In this document: piece by piece, positions 1 through 7,753 of the stretch
Layout: the number at the start of each line of letters is the position of its first letter
How positions within the stretch are numbered: position 1 is the stretch's first letter
Assembly (NCBI RefSeq): GCF_009765275.1
Contig: NZ_VOPH01000003.1
Span: 124,001-188,000, forward strand
Source of the DNA: Chachezhania sediminis
GTDB taxonomy: Bacteria > Pseudomonadota > Alphaproteobacteria > Rhodobacterales > Rhodobacteraceae
Length of the DNA stretch: 64,000 nt
Reading direction: 5' to 3'
Translations under genes and position numbers: made by a program
The notes under the pieces: generated by a model
Told to the model about the DNA's origin: nothing
What the model saw: only the letters and a program-made list of their open reading frames with translations
Databases searched by the model: none

Positions 1-23
1 GCGCGCGGCGGGGACCGGATCGG

Positions 24-53
24 ATTGAATTAATAAAATTCATATACACGAAT
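24..53 (+). promoter_or_regulatory. candidate sox operator/promoter upstream of soxX
   Basis: This is an AT-rich patch in otherwise GC-rich DNA. It contains ATTCATATACACGAAT (38-53), which fits ATTCA-N6-(T/C)GAAT with one departure from perfect symmetry. A second symmetry, TGAATT-N5-AATTCA (26-42), overlaps it. The same ATTCA-N6-TGAAT pattern occurs, fully palindromic, in front of soxB. ArsR-family repressors, including SoxR of sox clusters, typically bind sites of this kind. The regulator gene is not in the window, so the assignment is inferred. Confidence 0.5.
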
Positions 54-122
54 TTGATGTTGCGTGACGTCGCGTTTGTGCACTACCGTATCCCAAAGAG
101 GGAGAGTCGAAAGGGAGGAACC

Positions 123-599
123 ATGAGACTTTCTGCAGCGATGGCCGTGGCGTTTGCCGTGGCCTCGACGCCGCTTGCCGCGGGAGAGACGGCACCCGGC
201 GACGTGGTTTTCGTGGACGGTGCGGTCGAGGTTTCGCTGACCGGCGTGCCGGGAGATCCGGCCAATGGCGCGGAACTGATGAACAAGGGGGCCGGCAACT
301 GCATCGCCTGTCATTCGGTGACGGCCCTGTCGAACCTGCCGTTCCAAGGCGAGATCGGCCCGATGCTGGACGGCGCTGCCGACCGCTGGACCGAGGGCGA
401 GCTGCGGGGGATCGTGGCCAATGCCAAGGAAATGTTCCCCGACTCGATGATGCCCTCGTTCTACCGGGTGACGGGCTATATCCGGCCGGGGCTGGAATAC
501 ACGGGCAAGGGCATCGCGGATGCGGACATCACGCCCCTTCTGACCGCACAGCAGGTCGAGGACGTGGTAGCCTACCTGATGACCCTGAAGGATGGCTGA
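123..599 (+). CDS. soxX: SoxX, monohaem cytochrome c subunit of the SoxAX complex
   Basis: A 158-residue periplasmic c-type cytochrome. With SoxA it forms the SoxAX cytochrome that oxidatively couples thiosulfate to the carrier SoxYZ. The start at 123 is chosen because a strong GGGAGGAA ribosome site sits just upstream and the product then opens with a Sec signal peptide (residues 1-20, Ala-rich, ending PLAAG). One haem site, C60-I-A-C63-H64, is present, and a Met in the SMMPSF stretch (109-110) is the probable sixth ligand. It is the first gene of the sox cluster, followed 34 bases later by soxY. Confidence 0.95.
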   Translation: MRLSAAMAVAFAVASTPLAAGETAPGDVVFVDGAVEVSLTGVPGDPANGAELMNKGAGNCIACHSVTALSNLPFQGEIGPMLDGAADRWTEGELRGIVANAKEMFPDSMMPSFYRVTGYIRPGLEYTGKGIADADITPLLTAQQVEDVVAYLMTLKDG

Positions 600-633
600 C
601 GGCCCAGGCGCCGCGCCGAGAGAGGAGAGGTCG

Positions 634-1056
634 ATGAACTTCACACGACGCGAAACACTTGGGCTTGGCCTTGCGGCCGGTGCGGCGGCGGTCTTTCTGC
701 CCTATCGCGCCTTCGCGGCCACGTCCGCGGACCGGATCGCCGCCTTCACCGGCGGCGCCGCGATCGGTTCGGCCGGCGTCACGCTGACCGCGCCCGAGAT
801 CGCCGAGAACGGCAACACGGTGCCGATCAGCGTCGATGCCCCCGGCGCCACGGAAATCCTGGTCCTGGCCATGGGCAACCCCAGCCCCGACGTCGCCACC
901 TTCAAGTTCGGGCCGCTGGCCGGTTCGCAGGTGGCCTCGACGCGGATCCGGCTGGCAGGCACGCAGGATGTGGTCGCCATCGCCAAGATGGCAGACGGCA
1001 GCTTTGCGCAGGCCAGTTCGACCGTGAAGGTTACCATCGGCGGCTGCGGCGGCTGA
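634..1056 (+). CDS. soxY: SoxY, sulfur-carrier subunit of SoxYZ
   Basis: A 140-residue protein that carries covalently bound sulfur intermediates during periplasmic thiosulfate oxidation. The diagnostic flexible C-terminus ends in GGCGG, and Cys138 is the attachment residue. The N-terminus (TRRETLGLGLAAG) is a twin-arginine signal, consistent with export of the SoxYZ heterodimer on SoxY's signal. The start at 634 follows a GAGAGGAGAGG ribosome site. soxZ, its partner, begins 18 bases after the stop. Confidence 0.96.
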   Translation: MNFTRRETLGLGLAAGAAAVFLPYRAFAATSADRIAAFTGGAAIGSAGVTLTAPEIAENGNTVPISVDAPGATEILVLAMGNPSPDVATFKFGPLAGSQVASTRIRLAGTQDVVAIAKMADGSFAQASSTVKVTIGGCGG

Positions 1057-1074
1057 GCGAGAGGAGAGGACGAC

Positions 1075-1404
1075 ATGGCATCCGGTGTCAAACCCCGCGT
1101 CAAGGTTCCCGGCAGCGTCACGCCGGGCGAAGTGATCACCCTTAAGACGCTGATCAGCCACGACATGGAAAGCGGGCAGCGCAAGGACAAGGACGGCAAC
1201 CTGATCCCGCGCTCGATCATCAACCGCTTCACCTGCGATTTCGAAGGCGAGAACGTCATCGACGTGACGATGGAGCCGGCGATCTCGACCAACCCCTATT
1301 TCGAGTTCGACGCGAAGGTTCCGGGCGCCGGCACCTTCACCTTCACCTGGTACGATGACGACGGTGACGTCTACACGATCGACAAGGCGGTCAAGGCGGG
1401 CTGA
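1075..1404 (+). CDS. soxZ: SoxZ, partner subunit of the SoxYZ carrier
   Basis: A 109-residue beta-sandwich protein that pairs with SoxY. It has no signal peptide of its own, as is usual, because it is exported with SoxY through the Tat pathway. Family sequence is recognisable in the N-terminal KPRVKVPGSVTPGEVI region and in the C-terminal FTFTWYDDDGDVY segment. It is preceded by a strong GAGAGGAGAGGA site and followed by an unusual array of three 26-bp repeats before soxA. Confidence 0.96.
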   Translation: MASGVKPRVKVPGSVTPGEVITLKTLISHDMESGQRKDKDGNLIPRSIINRFTCDFEGENVIDVTMEPAISTNPYFEFDAKVPGAGTFTFTWYDDDGDVYTIDKAVKAG

Positions 1405-1407
1405 GGA

Positions 1408-1485
1408 GCCAAAGGGCGGCCCAGCGGGCCAAGGCCAATGGGCGGCCCGGCGGGCCGATGCCAAAGGGTGGCCCAACGGGCCGAG
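1408..1485 (+). repeat. three tandem 26-bp hairpin repeats between soxZ and soxA
   Basis: Units lie at 1408-1433, 1434-1459 and 1460-1485. Each starts GCCAA(A/T)GGG and contains a small hairpin, GGCCC-NNN-GGGCC. The stems are identical in all three units, while the 3-base loops differ (AGC, GGC, AAC). The last unit abuts the soxA ribosome site GGGAGG (1485-1490). Unit length and phase are exact. Confidence 0.9.
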
Positions 1486-1495
1486 GGAGGACAAC

Positions 1496-2359
1496 ATGAA
1501 CGCGACTACCGCACTTGCCCGGATCGCGGCGGCCTTCGCCGTCTCGGGTCTGGTTCTGGCGGCCAGCCAGGCGGCTGCCGACGAAGAGGCGGAACTGGTG
1601 GTCAACGGCGATATCGAGATGGTCACCAAGACCGCCGCGCCCGACCACGTGGAAGCCTTCGACGAAATCTATTCAGGCTGGCGCTTCCGCTCGGACGAGA
1701 CGCAGGCGTTGCAGATGGACGATTTCGACAATCCGGGCATGATCTTCGTCGACAAGGCGATCGACGACTGGAACACGCCCGACGGGGCCGAGGGCAAGTC
1801 CTGCGCGGACTGCCACGGCGCGCCCGAGGAGATGCGCGGCGTGCGCGCGGTCTTCCCGAAATACGTGGAAGCCGCGGGCGAGGTGCAGACGCTGGAAATG
1901 GCGATCAACGACTGCCGCGAAAACCGGATGGGCGCCGAGCCCTGGAAGTATACCGGCGGCGACATGGTCGACATGACGGCGCTTCTGGCCGCCGTGTCGC
2001 GCGGTCTGCCGGTCGACGTGGCCATCGACGGCCCCGCCCACGACATGTGGGAAAAGGGGAAGGAGATGTACTATACCCGCTATGGCCAGCTGGAACTGGC
2101 CTGCGCCAACTGCCACGAAGACCATTACGGCGACATGATCCGGGCCGACCACCTGAGCCAGGGCCAGACCAACGGCTTTCCCGCCTACCGGCTGAAGAAC
2201 GCCAAGCTGAACAGCGTGCAGGACCGTTTCAAGGGCTGCATCCGCGACACGCGGGCGGAAACCTTCGCCCCGGGTTCGCCGGACTTCGTGGCGCTGGAAC
2301 TTTACGTTGCCAGCCGCGGCAACGGCCTGTCGGTTGAAGGACCGTCTGTCCGCAACTGA
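1496..2359 (+). CDS. soxA: SoxA, dihaem cytochrome c subunit of SoxAX
   Basis: A 287-residue periplasmic cytochrome, the catalytic subunit of SoxAX. It has a Sec signal (1-28) and two haem motifs, C103-A-D-C106-H107 and C203-A-N-C206-H207. Cys248, in FKGCIRDTRAE, matches the conserved cysteine that is a persulfide-modified haem ligand in characterised SoxA proteins. The start at 1496 is set by the GGGAGG site directly after the repeat array; an in-frame upstream extension would lack a signal peptide. An intrinsic terminator begins 7 bases after the stop. Confidence 0.96.
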   Translation: MNATTALARIAAAFAVSGLVLAASQAAADEEAELVVNGDIEMVTKTAAPDHVEAFDEIYSGWRFRSDETQALQMDDFDNPGMIFVDKAIDDWNTPDGAEGKSCADCHGAPEEMRGVRAVFPKYVEAAGEVQTLEMAINDCRENRMGAEPWKYTGGDMVDMTALLAAVSRGLPVDVAIDGPAHDMWEKGKEMYYTRYGQLELACANCHEDHYGDMIRADHLSQGQTNGFPAYRLKNAKLNSVQDRFKGCIRDTRAETFAPGSPDFVALELYVASRGNGLSVEGPSVRN

Positions 2360-2365
2360 CCCTGA

Positions 2366-2397
2366 CCCGCGCCGTCTCTCCCCCGGCGCGGGTTTTT
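2366..2397 (+). terminator. intrinsic terminator after soxA
   Basis: A perfect 9-bp stem (CCCGCGCCG at 2366-2374 with CGGCGCGGG at 2384-2392), a 9-base loop and then TTTTT (2393-2397). It lies between soxA and soxB, so at least part of soxXYZA transcription should stop here. Confidence 0.85.
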
Positions 2398-2407
2398 CGA
2401 CTTAATT

Positions 2408-2427
2408 GCATTCACAGATGTGAATGC
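2408..2427 (+). promoter_or_regulatory. palindromic operator upstream of soxB (ArsR/SoxR type)
   Basis: GCATTCACAGATGTGAATGC is a perfect inverted repeat with 9-bp arms and a 2-base centre. It contains ATTCA-N6-TGAAT, the pattern also found near-perfectly upstream of soxX. It sits 21 bases before the soxB start and just after a terminator, so it should control an internal soxB promoter. ArsR-family SoxR repressors are known in sox clusters; binding here is inferred. Confidence 0.7.
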
Positions 2428-2447
2428 GTGTATGTAAGGACTTCGGC

Positions 2448-4142
2448 ATGATCTCCCGCCGCGATTTCCTTCAGGCCGCGATGGCGGCGTCGGCGCTCTA
2501 CGGGACCGGCAGTTTCGGACAATGGTCCCGACTGGCGGCACAGCAGCGCCTGAGCCAGGATGACCTGCTGGAGTTCGACACCTTCGGCAACGTCTCGTTG
2601 GTCCACATCACGGACGTCCATGCGCAGCTGAAACCGGTCTGGTTCCGCGAACCGCAGATCAACATCGGCGTCGGTGCAAATGCTGGCCAGCCGCCCCACC
2701 TGACGGGCGAGGCCTTCATGAAGCATTTCGGCCTGACCGCCGGCAGCCCGCAGCAATACGCGCTGACCTACCTGGATTTCGTGGCGCTGGCGCAGGAATA
2801 CGGGAAGATGGGCGGCCTGGACCGGGCCGCGACGGTGATCAAGGCGATCCGCGCCGAACGGCCCGATGCGCTGCTGCTGGATGGCGGCGACACATGGCAG
2901 GGGTCGCTGACCGCCCTGCGCACCGAAGGGCAGGACATGGTCAATGTCATGAACGCCCTGGGCGTCGACGCGATGACCAGCCACTGGGAATTCACCCTGG
3001 GCATCGACCGGGTGACCGATATCGTCGAGAACGCCCTGAACTTCCCCTTCCTGGGGGCCAACATCTTCGACAAGGAATGGGACGAACCGGCCTATCCCGC
3101 CTACGAGATGTTCGAACGCGGCGGCGTGCAGGTCGCGGTCATCGGGCAGGCCTTCCCCTACATGCCCATAGCCAACCCGGGCTGGATGTTCCCGGGCCTG
3201 TCCTTCGGCGTCCGCCAGGACCGCATGGCCGAGGTGGTGGAAGAGGTCCGGGCAGACGGTGCTGAACTGGTCGTACTGCTGTCCCATAACGGCTTCGACG
3301 TGGACAAGAAGCTGGCCGCGGATGTGCCCGGCATCGACATCATCCTGACCGGCCATACCCATGACGCGCTGCCCGAACCCGTGCTGGTGGGCAAGACGCA
3401 CCTGATCGCCTCGGGATCCCACGGCAAGTTCCTGTCGCGGATCGACGTGGACGTCCGGGACGGAGAGATGAAGGGCCTGAAGCACAAGCTGATCCCGATC
3501 TTTTCCGACGTGATCGCGCCCGATCCGCATATCACCGCCATGATCGATGCCGAACGCGCGCCCTACGACGCGGAGCTGTCCGAGGTGATCGGCAAGACAG
3601 ACAGCCTTCTGTATCGCCGGGGCAATTTCAACGGCACCTGGGACGACCTGATCTGCGACGCCCTGCTGGAGGTGCGCGAGGCGGATATCGCCCTGTCGCC
3701 CGGGTTCCGCTGGGGCGCCTCGCTGGTGCCGGGGGCAGACATCCGGCGCGAGGACATCTTCAACGCGACGGCGATGAGCTATCCGCAGGCCTACCGGTCC
3801 GAGATGACGGGCGAGATGCTGCACATCGTGCTGGAGGACGTGGCCGACAACCTGTTCAACCCCGACCCCTATTACCAGCAGGGGGGCGACATGGTGCGCG
3901 TGGGCGGCATGGGCTACCGCATCGACATCTCGAAGCCGCAGGGCAGCCGGATCACCGACATGACGCTTCTGAAGACGGGCGAAAAGATCGACCCGGCGAA
4001 AAGCTATGTCATCTCGGGCTGGGCCAGCGTGAACGAAGGGACCGAGGGTCCGCCGATCTGGGACGTGGTCGAGGAACATGTCCGCCGGGCCGGCACCGTC
4101 ACGGTCACACCAAACGAAAGCGTCACGGTCACCGGCCTGTGA
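2448..4142 (+). CDS. soxB: SoxB, thiosulfohydrolase
   Basis: A 564-residue periplasmic hydrolase of the metallophosphatase/5'-nucleotidase superfamily. It releases sulfate from the sulfonate group bound to SoxY. A Tat signal (SRRDFLQAAMAAS) opens the protein. Metal-binding motifs are visible: HITDVHAQ (53-60), DGGDTWQGS (145-153), SHWE (178-181) and TGHTHD. The start at 2448 is preferred over an ATG at 2424, because 2424 lies inside the operator palindrome while 2448 has TAAGGA seven bases upstream. Length matches the family. Confidence 0.96.
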   Translation: MISRRDFLQAAMAASALYGTGSFGQWSRLAAQQRLSQDDLLEFDTFGNVSLVHITDVHAQLKPVWFREPQINIGVGANAGQPPHLTGEAFMKHFGLTAGSPQQYALTYLDFVALAQEYGKMGGLDRAATVIKAIRAERPDALLLDGGDTWQGSLTALRTEGQDMVNVMNALGVDAMTSHWEFTLGIDRVTDIVENALNFPFLGANIFDKEWDEPAYPAYEMFERGGVQVAVIGQAFPYMPIANPGWMFPGLSFGVRQDRMAEVVEEVRADGAELVVLLSHNGFDVDKKLAADVPGIDIILTGHTHDALPEPVLVGKTHLIASGSHGKFLSRIDVDVRDGEMKGLKHKLIPIFSDVIAPDPHITAMIDAERAPYDAELSEVIGKTDSLLYRRGNFNGTWDDLICDALLEVREADIALSPGFRWGASLVPGADIRREDIFNATAMSYPQAYRSEMTGEMLHIVLEDVADNLFNPDPYYQQGGDMVRVGGMGYRIDISKPQGSRITDMTLLKTGEKIDPAKSYVISGWASVNEGTEGPPIWDVVEEHVRRAGTVTVTPNESVTVTGL

Positions 4143-4171
4143 CTGGTGCTGTGACGAAGGAGGAAAAGAAC

Positions 4172-5437
4172 ATGTCAGAGACAGACAAACCCTCCCGCCG
4201 CGCCTTCCTGAAGGGCGCGGCCGTGGCTGGCACCGGCGCCGCATTCGGCGGTCCGGTGCTGGCTGCGGGCGAGGGCGATCCGCTGATTACCGAAGTCCAG
4301 CCCTGGGCGTCCGGCCTGGGGGCGGGGGTGGACGCCACCCCCTATGGGCTGCCGATCCAGTTCGAAAGCGACGTGGTGCGGCGGAACGTGCCGTGGCTGA
4401 CGGCGGATCCGATCAGTTCGATCAACTTCACGCCGATCCACGCGCTGGACGGCACGATCACGCCACAGGGGGCTGCCTTCGAACGGCACCATTCCGGCGC
4501 GATCGAACTGCGCAAGGAAGACTATCGCCTGATGGTCAACGGCATGGTCGGCACGCCGCTGGTCTTCACCTATGCCGATCTGGAACGGTTCCCGCGGGAA
4601 AGCCACGTCTATTTCTGCGAATGCGCGGCGAATACGGGGATGGAATGGGCAGGCGCCCAGCTGAACGGCGCGCAGTTCACCCATGGCATGATCCACAACA
4701 TGGAATATGTCGGCGTCCCCCTGCGCACCCTGCTGGAGGAAGCGGGCTACGACACGAATGCCAAGTGGGTCTATGTCGAAGGCGCGGATGCGTCCTCGAA
4801 CGGCCGGTCGATCCCGATGGACAAGGCGCTGGACGACGTGCTGGTCGCCTTCAAGGCCAATGGCGAGGCGCTGAGGATGGAGCATGGCTATCCCGTGCGG
4901 CTGGTCGTGCCGGGCTGGGAAGGCAACATGTGGGTCAAGTGGCTGCGCCGGATCGAGGTGACGGACGCGCCCATGGAAAGCCGCGAGGAGACGTCGAAAT
5001 ACACCGACACGCTGGCGGACGGGACCAGCCGGAAATGGACCTGGGTCATGGACGCGAAATCGGTCGTGACCAGCCCCAGCCCGCAATCGCCCATCGCCCA
5101 TGGACCGGGACCCTTGGTCATCACCGGTCTGGCCTGGTCGGGCAGGGGAGCGATCACCCGGGTCGACGTGACCACCGATGGCGGCAAGACCTGGCAGGCC
5201 GCGCGACTTGCGGCGCCCGGTGCATCCAAGGCGCTGACACGCTTCTACCTGGACACCGACTGGGACGGGCAGGAGATGCTGCTGCAATCCCGCGCGATGG
5301 ACGAGACGGGTTACGTCCAGCCGACCAAGGCGCAGCTGCGCGCGGTCCGGGGCGAAAACTCGGTCTATCACAACAACTGCATCCAGACCTGGTGGATCAA
5401 GCCCAACGGAGAGGCCGAGAATGTCGAAATATCGTAA
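4172..5437 (+). CDS. soxC: SoxC, molybdopterin subunit of sulfane dehydrogenase SoxCD
   Basis: A 421-residue member of the sulfite-oxidase family. With SoxD it oxidises the sulfane sulfur left on SoxY, a six-electron step that prevents sulfur-globule formation. It has a Tat signal (SRRAFLKGAAVAG), as expected for a cofactor-loaded enzyme. Cys151, in ECAANTGMEW, is at the position of the molybdenum-ligating cysteine. The start at 4172 follows AAGGAGGAAA. The 3' end overlaps soxD by 17 bases, suggesting translational coupling. Confidence 0.96.
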   Translation: MSETDKPSRRAFLKGAAVAGTGAAFGGPVLAAGEGDPLITEVQPWASGLGAGVDATPYGLPIQFESDVVRRNVPWLTADPISSINFTPIHALDGTITPQGAAFERHHSGAIELRKEDYRLMVNGMVGTPLVFTYADLERFPRESHVYFCECAANTGMEWAGAQLNGAQFTHGMIHNMEYVGVPLRTLLEEAGYDTNAKWVYVEGADASSNGRSIPMDKALDDVLVAFKANGEALRMEHGYPVRLVVPGWEGNMWVKWLRRIEVTDAPMESREETSKYTDTLADGTSRKWTWVMDAKSVVTSPSPQSPIAHGPGPLVITGLAWSGRGAITRVDVTTDGGKTWQAARLAAPGASKALTRFYLDTDWDGQEMLLQSRAMDETGYVQPTKAQLRAVRGENSVYHNNCIQTWWIKPNGEAENVEIS

Positions 5438-6485
5438 CCTCGCCGCGATTGCCCTGATGCTGGCCGGAACCTCGGCCCTGGCCGGGCCCTTCGGTCTGGG
5501 CCGCCCGGCGACGGAAGCCGAGATCGAGGCCTGGGACGTGTCTGTCCACCCCGACGGATCGGGTCTGCCCGAAGGATCGGGCGATGTGATGACGGGGGAG
5601 GAAGTCTTCTCGGAACGCTGCGCCGTCTGCCACGGGGAATTCGCCGAAGGCGTCGGCAACTGGCCCAAGCTGGCCGGGGGCGACGGGACGCTGGCGGACA
5701 AGGACCCGGTGAAGACGGTGGGCAGCTACTGGCCGTACCTGTCGACCACATGGGACTATGTCCACCGGTCCATGCCTTTCGGTGCCGCCCAGACGCTGAC
5801 GCCGGACGAGGTCTATGCCATCGTTGCCTACATCCTTTATTCGAACGATCTGGTGGACGACGATTTCGTGCTGACGCGCGACGACTTCCTGTCGGTCGAG
5901 ATGCCGAATGCCGGCGGCTTCATCGTCGACGACCGGGACGCGATGGAAGTGCCGATGTTCACCTATGAACCCTGCATGACCGACTGCAAGCCGGAGGTCG
6001 AAATCACCATGCGCGCCGCCGTCCTGGACGTGACGCCCGAGGACGCGGCGGAAGAGGCATCGGACACGCAGAACGACACGCCTGCGGGCGAGGCTGTGGC
6101 GGCCGTCGAGGTCAAGGCGCCCGAGGAACCGGCCGTCGTGGCCGAGGTGCAGGAACTGGATGCCGAACTGGTCGCCAAGGGCGAGAACGTGTTCAAGAAG
6201 TGCAAGGCCTGCCACCAGGTCGGCGACGATGCCAAGAACCGCACCGGCCCGGTCCTGAACGGGATCGTGGGTGCCCCGGCGGGGCATGTCGACGGCTACA
6301 AGTACTCCAAACCCATGCAGGCCGCGGCCGATGGCGGGCTGGTCTGGACCGACGGCGAACTGGCGTCCTTCCTGGCCAACCCGAAAAAGTACATGAAGGG
6401 CACGAAGATGAGCTTTCCGGGCCTGAAATCTGAACGCGATACCGCGGCCGTGATTGCCTATCTGCAATCCATCCCGGCAAACTGA
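5421..6485 (+). CDS. soxD: SoxD, dihaem cytochrome c subunit of sulfane dehydrogenase
   Basis: A 354-residue exported dihaem cytochrome that accepts electrons from SoxC. It has a Sec signal (1-21), an N-terminal cytochrome domain with C67-A-V-C70-H71, an acidic/Ala-rich linker (about 200-245), and a C-terminal class I cytochrome c domain with C261-K-A-C264-H265. The start overlaps the soxC end and is preceded by GGAGAGG within soxC. With SoxC present, the pathway should oxidise thiosulfate fully to sulfate. Confidence 0.95.
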   Translation: MSKYRNLAAIALMLAGTSALAGPFGLGRPATEAEIEAWDVSVHPDGSGLPEGSGDVMTGEEVFSERCAVCHGEFAEGVGNWPKLAGGDGTLADKDPVKTVGSYWPYLSTTWDYVHRSMPFGAAQTLTPDEVYAIVAYILYSNDLVDDDFVLTRDDFLSVEMPNAGGFIVDDRDAMEVPMFTYEPCMTDCKPEVEITMRAAVLDVTPEDAAEEASDTQNDTPAGEAVAAVEVKAPEEPAVVAEVQELDAELVAKGENVFKKCKACHQVGDDAKNRTGPVLNGIVGAPAGHVDGYKYSKPMQAAADGGLVWTDGELASFLANPKKYMKGTKMSFPGLKSERDTAAVIAYLQSIPAN

Positions 6486-6489
6486 CAGG

Positions 6490-6520
6490 GGCGGGCGGCG
6501 CCCTGGCGCTGCCGCCCGCC
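6490..6520 (+). other. GC-rich stem-loop between soxD and the DUF302 gene
   Basis: Perfect 10-bp arms, GGCGGGCGGC (6490-6499) and GCCGCCCGCC (6511-6520), flank an 11-base loop directly after the soxD stop. There is no T-run, so this looks like an mRNA processing or stability element rather than a terminator. Confidence 0.6.
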
Positions 6521-6545
6521 TGCCCACAGGGGGAGGAGGATCCCG

Positions 6546-6983
6546 ATGCGACGACTGGCCGGATTAAGCGCGGCGCTGGCCCTTGCGGCCGCGCCCGCGC
6601 TGGCGGCGGATGCCACCACCTACAGCTTCGACGGTGCTTTCGACGATGCCACCTTCGGCGTCGAAAGCGCGATCATCGACCGGGGGCTGGTCATCGACTA
6701 TGTCAGCCACACGGGCGAGATGCTGGCACGGACCGGCGCCGATGTGGGGTCCGATGTCGTACTATATGATAATGCAGACATCTTCCTGTTCTGTTCGGCC
6801 AGCCTGTCGCGCAAGATGCTGGAAGTGGATCCGATGAACATCGCGTACTGCCCCTATTCCGTCTTCGTCTTCGAACGCGAGGGCGGCGTGACCGTTGGCT
6901 ATCGCAACATGCCGGAAGGTCCGATGCAGGAGGTTCAGGCCCTGCTGGACAGCATCGTCCGCGAAGCGGCCGGGCTGGACTGA
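6546..6983 (+). CDS. exported DUF302-family protein, last gene of the sox cluster
   Basis: A 145-residue protein with a Sec signal peptide (1-20, ending PALAAD). The central DIFLFCSASLSRKM and IAYCPYSVFVFE segments resemble the core of DUF302 proteins, a small alpha/beta fold of uncertain role often seen near sulfur- and redox-related genes. Two cysteines (in LFCSAS and AYCPYS) could matter in a sulfur-handling periplasm. It has a strong GGGGGAGGAGG site and lies 60 bases after soxD across a stem-loop, so it is probably co-transcribed. No soxEFGH genes follow. Confidence 0.75.
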   Translation: MRRLAGLSAALALAAAPALAADATTYSFDGAFDDATFGVESAIIDRGLVIDYVSHTGEMLARTGADVGSDVVLYDNADIFLFCSASLSRKMLEVDPMNIAYCPYSVFVFEREGGVTVGYRNMPEGPMQEVQALLDSIVREAAGLD

Positions 6984-7753
6984 CCTGCCGCCGCGCGGGG
7001 TGGCCACCTAGGGTATCGCAAACTTCACGCCGGATCCTGATCGCGGCGCTAACACCGAACGCGGGGTGGACCATCGGCGCGCAGCTGTGGGCTGGACGTC
7101 TTCCCGGCGCTGCCGCGGGTTCCCGGTCGTGTCGACCGCCGGACCTGTGTCTGCAGCGCTTCGTCGGGGCGGACTTGCGCCCGACAGTCAGGGTTCAGCA
7201 CCCGGTTGCGGCCCGTTGCAGGGCCCCATATTCCCGTCCACCCCGGCAGCAGACTTGGTCCGTGATCGTACAAAAGCGGCCCGAGAGCGGGTTTGTACGA
7301 TCGCGGACGGTTCGTGCTTCGGCTGCACTAGGGCCGAAAAAAGAGATCCTATCGTTTGCGGCCAACAGAGTTCAACCATAGCGTTGATCGGGGGTCATCG
7401 CCTCGCGTTGCTAGCTTTCAAGGCCACAGAACACGGGAATACAGCGAACGGTAACCCGGGTGACATTTCAGAGTTTGGAATCGGTCGCCGCCGAAAGAGG
7501 GATCAGGGTAGGAACGGAAACTTTCGGGTGAACTTATATTCAATTTCCTCACCTTATGGTTGTTTGTTGAGGTTTTCGGCGGTCAAAGAGGCTGCACATG
7601 CAATGAGCGTCAGCGTGAATGTGCGAAATATTTAGGTTGCCTTGACGTCACTTCGGAAAAAAACGGCCGGAATTCCGAAACGAAGCTCTGTGAAAATTAG
7701 CGACAGTTTGATAACGGAACAATTGTATTTGGTGGGTAGAAACGGACAGACGG
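6984..7753. other. 770-base region without a convincing gene
   Basis: The first half is GC-rich. The part from about 7340 to 7750 is clearly richer in A+T than the neighbours, with runs such as AAAAAA and poorly structured short frames. Open frames here lack a ribosome site, a recognisable family or a plausible composition. The only clear structure is the large inverted repeat at 7258-7308. The AT-rich end probably includes the promoter of the Hint-domain gene. Confidence 0.6.
7258..7308. repeat. large inverted repeat, 17-bp arms
   Basis: The left arm, GTCCGTGATCGTACAAA (7258-7274), is the reverse complement of the right arm, TTTGTACGATCGCGGAC (7292-7308), at 16 of 17 positions. The single difference is a G-T wobble in RNA. 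The spacer is 17 bases. There is no T-run after it, so it is not a canonical terminator. It could be a large operator, an RNA stem or a remnant of a mobile end. Confidence 0.85.

Noticed and set aside
1132-1139. GTGATCAC inside soxZ
   Set aside because: It is part of codons for Val-Ile-Thr, lacks the flanking TTT/AAA and has no paired copy 21 bp away. The same applies to 52784-52791 inside the DUF1194 gene.
7066-7635. Open frame in the gene-poor region after the DUF302 gene
   Set aside because: No ribosome site, no family, and composition shifts along its length; it also spans the large inverted repeat.
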